In this document: positions 36,017 to 47,263 of the stretch, piece after piece | Layout of the letters: the number at the start of each line of letters is the position of its first letter | Position numbering within the stretch: position 1 is the first letter of the stretch | Origin: Anadara kagoshimensis | Taxonomy: Eukaryota; Mollusca; Bivalvia; Arcoida; Arcidae | Reading direction: 5' to 3' | Assembly: GCA_021292105.1 (NCBI GenBank) | Contig: CM037869.1 | Coordinates: 10,498,471 to 10,562,470, forward strand | DNA length: 64,000 nucleotides | Position numbers and translations under genes: made by a program | Notes under the pieces: generated by a model | What the model was told of the DNA's origin: nothing | The model's database searches: none | What the model saw: the letters and a program-made list of their open reading frames with translations, nothing else

Positions 36017-36103
36017 ACGAGCGCAACCAGTAATACTCGAGTACAGCCGGTAAAATGCGAGTACAGCCGGTAAAATACGAGGACAGCCGGTAAATAACGA
36101 GAA
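36017..36103. repeat. Short tandem repeat, about 21 bp
   Basis: Four to five units of CGAGTACAGCCGGTAAAATA. A diverged version (ACCGGTAATACACGGGCGC) stands at the end of copy B (46370-46430). It marks the junction between the two segmental copies. Confidence 0.75.
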
Positions 36104-39100
36104 GAACTCGATGCACATTGCCCTGGGAGGACTGAATGTAAAAATTTCTGCAACTTCACCTATGGGTGGTGACGCATCGATATAAGTTTAATATTTTTGA
36201 CTGAGTTGTAAAACCCCATTCATTCAGTCTACAATCTTTTTCACGCTACGTACTTTATATTGTTCACTGTTTGTAACTAATAACACAACAACTACAGGAC
36301 AACATAAAAAACGAACTCACAAAACCCACTTTAATTGAGATGCTTTATATACATGTATACTAATCAAGATAAAAGTTATTTAAAGGCGATGGATTATGTA
36401 TTAATAAGGCAACAAGCACATTCAACCAAAACCAGAGAAAAAGGTTTGTAGTACACACCTTATTCTCATTTACTTTTCGCATTTATTGTTGCATATTTTG
36501 AAACAAACTCGACGCAACCTTCTCGTCACTAACCAGTGTTAAACCGCTTTACTTTACGAAATATTCCGTTTATATTTTTGAATTCATTTCTTATTTATTC
36601 AGTTTGTCAGAGTTGCTCTTCTGCCTTTAAGATTCTCTCGTATTCCTTACTGTCGGATCATATCAATCAGAATATAAACTTAATGTGTGGTCATGTCCAG
36701 GTTGGTGAAACTGAACAAATCTCCTGATAATCATGATACAATGGTTGTTTTTTCCAGTATCTATCTAATCTCGTCTCGAAAGCTCTGATTGTATTTGATG
36801 CAGTGTTACTTCTAGAAGGAAGCCATGGGACCATTGATTAATATCCCCCCATTGACCCTATTGTTGAGGCTTTAGTGGGCCACATTAAACATTGCATGAA
36901 TGCAATAATGCATTTTAGAGAAAAGCTTTTGAAAATTGTCCCTCTAAAAAATCCTAGAATGAACACGGTTCTGTAACTAGAGATGTTGTTAAACTGTTCC
37001 ATATTCCAACTGAACGATGTCTAAAGGAATGGTTCTTTATGTTGGGTCTTATTTATTGAAACTTTAATCATTTAAATTAAGAAACTAATATGTTCCCTAT
37101 TAGACATTCGTCTGTTGTCGGTTTCAAATTAGGAATTCATCATTCGATGGTTGGAAGTTATATGTTCCACATTTTAAGATTTCCTATTCACATTTGGATT
37201 TCATTCGTGGAAAACATAAATTCCACGCAGGAATTTATATGCTCCATATTCGGAAATGATTCAAATCCTTATTCAGATTTGGAATTCCTTTGTGGAAATC
37301 ATCAAATCCACACGTTCATCATTCAAACGTTGTAATTTAGAATCAATTAACTAAAATATTAATATTTTCCACATTTGGAAATCCTTATTCACATCAAAAG
37401 TCATTCGTGGAATCCATGCATTCATGATTCAGATATTCTTTTAAAATTAATTTGTTCCACATTTTGCGAATTTGGAATTCATTCGTGCAAATCATGAAAT
37501 CCAGGCATTCAGAAAATGTCAATTTAGAATTTATACATTCCACATTTGGAATCCTTATTTATATTCGGAATTCAAACGCTTTTCTACATCAGACGTATTT
37601 TAACCGCGACAGCAGTATAAAGCTTTTATACACTTCTAAATACAATACAGATTGTACTGGAACTTAAAACATTGCTATGACGTCATGCTTTGTCTTTGTA
37701 TGTGTATTAACTAGCCTAATCGCCAGTTATTACCTGTGAGTGTCCAATAAGTTGATACAACATTAACTAATCGAATGGACAGTTAGAATACACAGCTAGA
37801 TTAACTTTTTGGACAGTTACAGGTGAACTGATTATTCATCCGAAACAGCTTAAGAGTCCAAATAGCACAGAAAAATAGAACAAAAACTAAAATGGAAAAG
37901 TTGTGATTTTTTTTACATTTCTAGCTCATTGCACTGTTTTCACATCATACTGAATAGTATTATTTAATTCCAGAAGAATTACACTATCTTCATAGATAAC
38001 GCTAACGCTAACCCGCCTCTATTAATTCTTTCTCTCACAGAATGAACAGCTTTCGGCTTCTCTCTATAACAGATTACAAATTGCTTTGAACTTACTGCAA
38101 AAATTCACACCAATCAAGTAGTATGTGAGCAGTGCAGTTTAACAAAAGGCTCACATTGCATATAGGCACTGCTGCCATTTGCCATGTGCTACTTTTGAAT
38201 GTATTATTGAATGTAGATGTATTTCAACAAATTGAACACGTCGTATACGACAGTGTAGTTTAACCAATGATCAGTGTGGATGATCAGAAAATCAATTGTT
38301 TGTACTAAAAGTAGTTCCATGAACCAAGCGATTTTCTTCGAAACTTCTACAATCACTTAAAATTAAACAATTTATGCATGCGTACGCTATCCCGATTGTT
38401 TGCAGGATTTGGTTCACCGACATTGTAGATTTTTGGCTGTTCTAGCGTTTTGTTGTTACTCCCTCGTCCTTTACGGAACTATGTGAAAACTCCTCCTTAA
38501 CAGACGACACTGACGTGGAAACGGTAGGTGGGCGTGGCTGATATTTCTGCTCCGGAATTACTGAAAATACAAATCCATTACTATTAATAATTGTTATTGT
38601 AAATTTGTAGAATTTAAAATAAACCTTTATTTTCAATTTTTGAGCCAATGTTTCTCTCTCTAGTCACCAATAACGATCTTATGTAGCTGTAGCAGTATCA
38701 AACTTTCCAAACCAATGTTTTAGGTACAAAATCCGCGTTACGTGGGACACTTATTCAAAGTACAAGTTAGACCTCTTACATGATTGAGGTCCATGCATTG
38801 TAACAACTGCTTGTGAAGTCCAACACCTAATAAAGTAAAAAGATTGAGGCTTCAGACGAGAAGTCTTTTTGATATTACATCATGAATTTATTCTAGAAAC
38901 TGTACGACTGTTAAAACGGCGATAGTGCAACACGCTTTTAGCCACACACACATCATACTTTTTATTTGTCCATGCGTGCAAGCTGTTATTTTTAGCATTT
39001 CTTGTCATTTTAAATTGTTCGTGTTGTTGTCCTTATAATGTTGTGTTTAGTGGCACCAACAAATATGCATTTGATTTAAACGGTAACAAAGTATGAATGC

Positions 39101-40129
39101 ATTTTATTGTTAACCAATTGTCACACCAATTTGAATAACGAATTGGCATCATTTATTTCAACATAAGGAACAATCATCGTCGCTGGGCAACGAAAATGTT
39201 TACATTCAGTTAATTTGAAAAAAAATTTGGTCAATTAACAAAATATACCCGGAAAGTATGTGAAATTGTGTCTGTAACAGCTGAAAAATCAAAGCATTTT
39301 TATCAAAATACTAGCGTTTGACATTGTGATAGTAACATGTACTATAAAATCTAAAGTAAATTTCAGTTTGCATTTGTGAAAAACAAGTTCTGTCTTTTGC
39401 AATTGACCAAATATTTATTCAGGAGAGTTGATTCATAAGCCTTTAACTGCCAAAGACACGATTCACGTTAAGCTAGCTATAGAATGACTGATGGGATTTT
39501 GATGAGATATTGTGGTAGATGGATTTAAAAAGATTTCCCAGTCACAGTAAACCAACTCGAAGAAAATTCGTTAAATCAAAGACATTCTGAACAATGTGTT
39601 ATTTACCGCCAATATTCGGCATCAAACACGTTAAATGCCACAGAAGGGTTTCTTGATTTTAATATGTTTATGCTGGTTCTGGCTGTCACTAAGTACATTT
39701 GATTCTTCTAAACCCAGCTGTTGTCATCATCCATTTAGCTACAAAGCACGTTATAAAAATAACTCCCTCAGGATTTTGCGTTGAAATTACTATTTTTCGG
39801 CCTGTTGTAATACATAATGCCATCAAGAGTTTTCAGTATTCATGGACTTTTGATAACGGTTGATGACGCTCCCGGGTTTGCCTATAACTATAATAGTATT
39901 TTACCTGTTTATTGTTGCATTGAGTATGTGCTAATTAGCTAAGTATATCACAAATTCCGTCTACTTGAACAATCAAAACACTTGTTCATATGAACTTTAC
40001 CTGGTTATTGTTCAAGCATTACTCTACGCTTGCAAGATATATAAGGTTTAAGTCCTTCTTGAACGATATTGAGAAACATATGTTGCTCTATGTTTAAAAT
40101 TATTGAAATATATGAATATAAAAGTTCCA

Positions 40130-40131
<2 letters not shown>

Positions 40132-40188
<57 letters not shown>

Positions 40189-40210
40189 ATGTGTGTGTGT
40201 GTGTGTGTGA
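40132..40210. repeat. (CT)n followed by (GT)n microsatellite
   Basis: CT repeats from about 40132 to 40188, with small interruptions, run directly into GT repeats to 40209. Confidence 0.95.
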
Positions 40211-41309
40211 TCAGCTTCTTCTTTAAAACAACTTGACGGATTTTAATAATACTTGGTCAGAAGTAGAATGTATAGATTTGTGAAATTCAAATCCGTTCAC
40301 AACACCAAAGAAGTTCACTGGTAATTGCGTTACCATATAGACAACTTTAATTTCAGTTTGTATTGTTTATTGCTGTTTGAAGATAAAAACAACATTTTTA
40401 TATTCTTTTGTAAATCTTATTCCTAAGATAACTAATTTGATCTGCCGATATTAACTGCATCAAAGTAGATTTTAAAATAATTTAAAAATTATGACGCCTT
40501 TAAAATATAAAGATAAATAATAACTTCACACACTAGGATTGGATACAAATACGTACATCAAAAAGTGTACAATGGGCTGTCCAAAATCATAAGGGGTTTG
40601 GCGTGTCTGCCATATGAAAACACGTGATGCGTTTTTTCCTAGATTCCTGATGTCAAAATGACACAGTAGACTGTTGTGTTAAGACGTAGACAACAATGTA
40701 ACAATCATACGTCTAAATCATTATTGAGGTTATAACTGAATAAATCGAGTTAGTGACTCGTCTATGAAATCACTGTTGCCAATTTCCGTGTTTTCCAAGA
40801 AATCTTCCGTTATTTAAATATCTGAATAACTAGATTTAAACTACATTAAAATGACTTGATTGAAGCAATAGAAGTCTGCATCATTTTATCTTCAGGGATA
40901 AAACCATTTATGGCCGACTATAACTAGAATGCCTCTTTTATAGTAAGTTGTCTCGTAATGTCAATTCATGTCTAAGTAGCACTCTTAAGTGAATCTGAAA
41001 TATGATTAAGAACTGCAATAAAGATGTGTGACAAAGTTGTTAGATCTGTAAAACCATACGTTTCTACAACACGTAGTACTACATTTCAAGCTGTATGACA
41101 AACGTAAAAACTTCAATTTTTCTTTCTTTTCTATAAAGTAATATATCTTCTTTTCCTGCTAATTGCGTATTTGTTTCACAATTAATACGTTATGGTAGGA
41201 CTTGTGCTTACTATAAGAACTTTATACACGATGCAAGCTGCTTAAAAAAAAATTTAAGCCAGAATATTGCAGGCCTAGGGATTTCAAGGTTTATGACCTT
41301 CAAAATCGT

Positions 41310-41590
41310 TTATTAGTATAATTTCTTGCACCCATGATAGAAAAATCCATAGAAAGAGATGCAAGATATCTCCATCTTATACCCACTGTGCAAGATAACC
41401 TACACGCTGATTTTCCTGCAAAATTTGATAACAAAATCAGAGGTTTATCGATAAGTTGAAATCGATTTAAACTGAAAATCTGTAATTTCTGGTGCAAGAA
41501 ATAGAATAATCACTACTTGTTCTCGTTCTGAACTAAATATATTATAACTCGGGTTGAGATTTCCCTATCTTGCTTCACAAGTTGTAATAG
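41310..41590 (+). mobile_element. Dispersed element with TTCTTGCACC ends
   Basis: TTCTTGCACC near 41322 and GGTGCAAGAA near 41491 form short inverted ends. The whole segment, including CGGGTTGAGATTTCCCTATC and CACAAGTTG beyond them, recurs in the opposite orientation at 62480-62735. The copy-A counterpart lacks it, so it inserted after the duplication. The minus-strand ORF at 41300-41497 belongs to the repeat. Confidence 0.6.
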
Positions 41591-41689
41591 ATTCTATTAG
41601 TCTGTATATTTGACGTCTCATAGTTCCATCTTCATATCGTTCTCAATTTGATTATACACGTGTAGGTTGTGACTTGCTTAACAGGACGT

Positions 41690-41810
41690 TTTCACCTTCC
41701 GAAGAACTCGTACTCACTTTCCTGGTAGAAGTTCACGTGTTTGACTTTATCTGATGTTTTCAGAGTTTTTACTTTGCTTTGAAATTTCGATTTGGACTAA
41801 GATTGGTATG
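41690..41810 (+). mobile_element. Retroelement 3'-end fragment
   Basis: TTCACGTGTTTGACTTTATC, CAGAGTTTTTACTTTGCTTT and GATTTGGACTAAGATTGGTA match the 3' ends at 57290-57360 and 58170-58230. Confidence 0.5.
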
Positions 41811-42044
41811 TTGTTTTTGATTTTATACTTTTTAATGGTTTTGATAAATTCTCTACAGGAATCGTCACAACCTTCTTTTTATCCATTATTACGATGTTTG
41901 AGAATAAGATCTCAATAAGATTTTGGATACGAGATTCCCTGTGTGATTTAGTGTTGAAACGAGATAGCAACAAACCCGTTCATACCTATCCATCAATAAA
42001 AACAAATGAGTTTTAATTTGTCTGTTCTCTCTGTGTGTATATAT

Positions 42045-43004
42045 AAAGTCCATTTAATAATTATTGAAATGGGGAAAATAAAAATTGAACTGAGCGAGAA
42101 AAACACTTTATTAATAATTTAATGAAATATTTCCAAAAGTGGGAACAACACGTTACTATGTTTTCAGTAATTAATAAATGCATACATACCGGTTGGCATT
42201 TTTTGTTTGTAATTTCATGTGCCTTACTTTTGTATTCAGTAAGTAATGCACAAATTTGCTGGACATCTTTATATTTCTATAACTTTTTATGAATATATAT
42301 ATTTACGCAATTCCTGGCTTCTTCATTTAACGTTTTAAGTTTGTCAAGTTTAAGTATGTTCGTTATGCTAAATCATTCTTAAATGAATTTCAGTAAGACG
42401 TATGGTAAACAGAGAGAGAGAGAGAGAGAGAGAGCGTTGTCTCAAATAATGATTTGCACGCGTATTGTGGCAAAAATGCTATTTCGTACAAAAATGTGGT
42501 GACGTAAAAAAACCAAAGTTTTAGTACATGACATACTCGTACATGCAGCATTATATAAGTAACACCGCTTTTTTGAATGTACATGTATTTTATGATTAAA
42601 TCAAAAAAGTGGTATATGACAAAATAATAACTATTAATAAATTTAGGTAAATCAATAATTTAAACAATTTTGAGTAATTTTTAGAACCAAAATTATGAAA
42701 AAATATTCGTCCTTGTCAATCATATGTAGTGTTGCGTATCAACATTTTCGATAAGTATGTCTTATGCAAATTAGCTCAGTATTTACCTTTCCAAAATGGT
42801 TTAGACAAAATAGCCGTTGATAAAAAATGACCAAAATTTACGGAGTATGGGGCAAAACTGAGAAAAGTTTCAGAACAGAAATATTAAAAGTTAATTACGG
42901 CATGAATTGTATAATAAATTTACGATTTTACTTTTATAATAAAAGGTTTCGTTTTAGAGAACTTAACGAAAAACCTAGAGACTAAAGGATCGTAAATGGA
43001 CTTT
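42045..43004. mobile_element. 960-bp insertion with AAAGTCCATTTA inverted ends
   Basis: AAAGTCCATTTA at 42045 and TAAATGGACTTT ending at 43004 bound a segment absent from the same place in copy A (about 29990-30010), so the sister copy serves as the empty site. Inside are an (AG)n tract (42411-42434) and a hairpin around CCGCTTTTTTGA / TCAAAAAAGTGG (42566-42612), which is also seen near 56040-56115. No protein. Confidence 0.6.
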
Positions 43005-44104
43005 TTTAGAAGGCACCTTATATATTGTTTATCTGTACAGTATAGTATTATACTCTGACAGAGCTTTTGATGAATACCTCTCAAATTCTCAAAATTTGAA
43101 ATGCAATTTGTTACTTACAGATCGGCTTAGTAAATTTAAAAGTCGGACAAAAATGTCAATATGCATCAGAAAAATAAATAAAACCTTCTATTAATTTTGT
43201 TAAGGAGGGTGCCGTTTTATTACGCCAAGACATTATACCAATACCACCAGTAGGTTTTAAAACTAAACCATCTAGAAAACTCTATTGTCACATTCATGGG
43301 CGAGTATACCTATGTTACAACGCATTTTGTAACAAATACGAGCTAGCAACACACGTCCCTGTCACATTTTATTTTCGAAAGACTTTCGTACTCGTCAGAC
43401 ATCAATTTTAACCTGCAATGTATCTAAATATATAAATATTTGTGTGAGGAAGGACTCCTTCTCTGTATGCATTTTGTTCGATTAAATATTTGGTGTATTC
43501 ATCAATGAGACTTTTTTATGTTGATGGTTCTTTCTGTTTGAGATGAGTGTTTATGTCCTTAACACCTTTTACGTCAGTATAAAAAACATCAAATCATTTT
43601 ATATTTTATATTTTATATATCAAAACGGTTTCTATAGCAACAAGAGAATTTCCAAAATTGAATAAAATAATGATTTTTTTTAGTTTTCTTGTATACTTTT
43701 AAAATTCTGTGTAACTTAATATTATAACCGTTTCAGATCGGTTATTGTATTCTATTTAAAACTATACCCTGTGTATGTTACTATCCTGATTATTGAATGG
43801 AGATTCTAAAAACTTGTAAAAAACATTTTAAATAATTGATATTTTTTTCAACTGGTACTAATTCATTAGTTAGATGTTAAACTTTCGACAAGCCTCTACT
43901 GTACTCATAACAATAAGGACAGTATAAATCTCTGTATATAGACTTACAGTATCTTTCCTCTCCGTCCGGTTCCCCCGGGTGTCTGTCATGGTGGTATCCA
44001 TCTCACTTGGTTCTCTGTAAGATTTCATCTTAACATGTGTTGTTCTTGAAGACGTACATCCCATCTTATACTGACTTTAGATATACCCTTATGTAGTAAC
44101 ACAC

Positions 44105-44490
44105 GGTGTATAAAGTAACACACGTTAGAAATGGTCTAAAGGGCCAATTGGCTCTGTATACGAGAAAGGCACTATTGGTGTCATTTGATCCAAAAACTTT
44201 TTTCATATGTCGTAATACACTATGTATGAAGTAACTCACATCAGAAATGGTCTAAATGGTCGATTGGCTCTGTATGTGAGAGCACTGTTGGTGCCATGTG
44301 ATCCAAACACTTTTGCACGTCCAAAAAAGTGTGTCCAATATCCACCATCATACACAGTGTATGAAGTAACTCACATCAGAAATGGTCTAAATGGTCGATT
44401 GGTTCTGTATGTGAGAGCACTGTTTGTGCCATGCGATCCAAAAACTTTTTCACGTCCAAAAAAGTGTGTCCAATAGCCACGGTATGTATT
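44105..44490. repeat. Three tandem units of about 119-135 bp upstream of copy-B exon 1
   Basis: Units start near 44105, 44224 and 44359. Each has GTATGAAGTAACTCACATCA, GGTCTAAATGGTCGATTGG and CACGTCCAAAAAAGTGTGTC. The last two units are nearly identical. Copy A has one unit. The block sits 40-430 bp upstream of the ATG on the minus strand, in the promoter position. The ORF through it is an artefact. Confidence 0.9.
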
Positions 44491-46440
44491 TTTAACTTAA
44501 TAGATTAAAGATTCTAAATTGAATATATCCATTTCTATCCACTATAATTGAATATATATCGAATAAAGCAATCTGTCAAATTGATGTTGGACAACTTTGT
44601 ACGTGTTTTAAATAATGGTAGTTCTTGCAATTTCCACAGTATGTCGTAGGTTGAAATTTAAAAAGCACTTGTGATGAAACACATCCATTATTATATTATT
44701 TTTGTACATATCCAATATTCAGTCTGTAGAATCCAATCGCTGACAGACAGTTCTGTTAATGTTTAATTCTGCTCACGAAGTGTTTACATTTTGTGTGTTT
44801 GTCCCAAAAAAATCAAAATGTATTTACGCGACAGTTGTGTAAATGTTCTCATCTATAAGACTGCTGCACGGATGTTGTATTAACCCAATATACGGACTGT
44901 GTAGTTTTCTGCCTATGTAATGGTGTATATTCTACATTATAACTGTCTCCTCATTGATTTTATAAACACATAACAAATCGGTTGTAATTTATCGTTTATT
45001 AACGAATGTAATTACTTTGTGAAATAATCATCTTCAAACACACGACGGATGACGAGTAATTGTCAATAAATGTATGTCCTACATGACGGAGTAGAATACT
45101 AGTAACTTGTTATCAATGTATGTCCTAGAACTGATTGGTGAGTGGAAATTATTCTCAATCATAATTTGGGATATTAAGCAGTTAATCTCCTTTATTTCGA
45201 TTTATCTTCAATTCAGTTTACTCAAAATTGATGTATTTTTATCACAAACCTGTTTCAATTTACATGTGCATATTTATCCCAACAAAAGATATACATACAG
45301 CTGTTAATCCAACTCGGAAACTGTGCTATCATACACACAATTGCTTTCTTAATTTCAATACCATTCATTGCTTTGCGTTTTATTTTTCTGCATATTTACA
45401 AACTTCATATCACCATTACAGAATGCTACAATTTCTGTCAATGTACAAAGACATGCTGTATCATGTAACACGGTTTTGCTTTGAACTTTTAAATTTTCAT
45501 ATCATTTATTGTTTTGCGTTTCAAATTTCTGAAATTTATTAATTAAATCTCAATATTCCTATCACAAATAAATTCTCTAGTTTAGTTTCCGCTATTCTGA
45601 AGTAGTTTTAATGATATGCCTGCCACATGCAACTTTAAAATGTTCTCCGTCTAGTAAAAGAATGTTTAAAGTCTGCAATTTTGACGGTTCCACATACTAA
45701 CCGTTTTAGATTAAGCAGTTCCGTGTATTATATACACTCTTTAAGTTTGGATTAATCAGTGTCTAGTAAGAGACCGTTAAAGAATCGATAAAAGTTGACA
45801 AATCAAATCTGGAGCCATATAAGTGATTACTAGAGTCGTTTGTAGGTCGTAGATTAAAGATGCTATGTTGATTATTCTGATCTATACAAGCTGTATAACG
45901 TCAATATTGATAGCAATAATGTATCACTAAAATAAAATCAGTGTGCAGGAAATGTTATATTTATCTTAAGAGGACGGTGTATTAGCGTTAACTGTCATAT
46001 TGACTACTTGTTGCAAAAGTGTTTTGAAGCGAATCAATGAAGTCCCCATTTAATTTTACTAATATCATACTTGTCAAATTCAATTAAAATAAAGACATAC
46101 ACCATGTTGTGCCAATACTGTAAATCTATTCAATACGGATATCCAGGTGTCAAATCTGTACTCTATTCGACTGATTTCGTATTAACCCATTTTAAATGTA
46201 TACTTGGTTATTCCAGCGTAGTATTATATAGCTGCTAATATTGTCGTATATTAAGACATTGAATTTACGTTTCCGTTGTTTCTGGACTGGACTTACATGT
46301 TCTCTTTCGCAGAATTGAATGCGGGAGTTTGCCAGTTCGCGAATAAACGCGATCTCGGCAATTAGTAATGAAACCGGTAATACACGGGCGCAACCGGTAA
46401 TACTAGAGTAAAATCGGAAACACGCGAGCAATACAGAAGT

Positions 46441-47263
46441 TAAACTTACCAAGGAAGAGATAAATTTTTTTTAGCTTTGCAGCTGAAAACGTGCGATTTT
46501 GAATTAAGACACATCAATAGGAAAAAGGCTTGTAGAATATGTAGATTGTATAGCTGAAAATGGTATGGAAAGTAACATTGAGTAAGAACACAAAGTAATA
46601 TACGATAAATAGCCGCAAGGTATTAAACATATTTTAAATTAATACAAAGAGCGTTAAAACTTAGGACACTGAAGGGTACTAAACAACATGACAAAATGAC
46701 ATGGGGGCAAATGGTTGTTACACAGAAAATTACTTGCACCATTTTACATATTCAGCAAAACGTTTCCATCTCTCGACGTATGTGTGTACCTTATTTTTAT
46801 TTTTAAAATAGAAAAGTAGAAAAATATATATTAATAGTGTTTTGGAATATTTCTGGTAGATTTTTAGGTAGATAAATATGCTGTTCTGGAAGGGACGATA
46901 TATAACCGCTTATTGCAGTGAAGATTATAATGCTCTATTCGCATATTTTTATGAAAACATTGTCAGAACTGTAAGACAGCCAACCTATACTATATATAAT
47001 AAATCTTCTAAAACATAACTGAATTAATAATTAATAATCAATATTTCAATAATAATAATGTATCATTCTGAAACAATATAGTTTGGATACATAGGACCAC
47101 AATTAGAAAGATGTTATATCATAAAATTTTGTACACAAAGATAATGAATCTTTCGTGGATGTGTTTGGGTGTTTCAGATGAATAAATATATAAATAATTG
47201 TCATACCAGGCCAGGTAAGATATTGATTCCGAGGATATAAATCTCAGGTAAATACTAATTCTT
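46441..47263. other. Intergenic, no gene seen
   Basis: AT-rich DNA between the segmental duplication and the BTB-tail duplication. No domain, tandem repeat or clear inverted repeat. Confidence 0.5.

Larger units (their letters stand above)
23915..36090. repeat. Segmental tandem duplication, copy A
   Basis: Colinear with 36105-46440. Matching landmarks (A/B): 24053/36240, 24900/37130, 25790/38442, 26930/39605, 27660/40555, 30917/43948, 31320/44600, 34820/45105, 35700/46050. Copy A is longer because it holds the 31780-34820 minisatellite. Noncoding identity is visibly lower than exon identity. Apart from the small gene and the listed repeats, 24042-24900, 25430-25780, 25920-28700, 29490-30900 and 34840-36000 show nothing recognisable. 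Confidence 0.9.
38442..44064 (-). pseudogene. Small MGC-type protein gene, copy B, frameshifted
   Basis: Exon 1 is 43948-44064 (117 nt against 118 in copy A) and exon 2 is 38442-38560 (119 nt, as in A). The start reads MGCTSSRTTHVKMKSYREPS, keeping the myristoylation and palmitoylation residues. A 1-bp deletion near 43973 (CGGGGGAACC against CGGGGTGAACC in A) changes exon 1 to phase 0. Splicing at the same sites then meets TAA as the first codon of exon 2, giving 39 residues with a changed C-terminus (RGNRTERKDT). Splice sites are intact (ACT|GTAAGT; ATTTTCAG|TAATTCC). It could be a pseudogene or make a short lipidated peptide. A sequencing error would also explain it. Confidence 0.7.
36105..46440. 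repeat. Segmental tandem duplication, copy B
   Basis: Direct head-to-tail neighbour of copy A. It begins inside the SINE (36106-36235 equals the SINE 3' half). Compared with A it has extra sequence at 37655-38110, 41100-41590 and 42045-43004, three units of the 135-bp repeat, and almost no minisatellite. 36240-37080, 38600-40120, 40210-41090 and 43010-43860 hold nothing recognisable beyond the shared intron and flank sequence. Confidence 0.9.
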
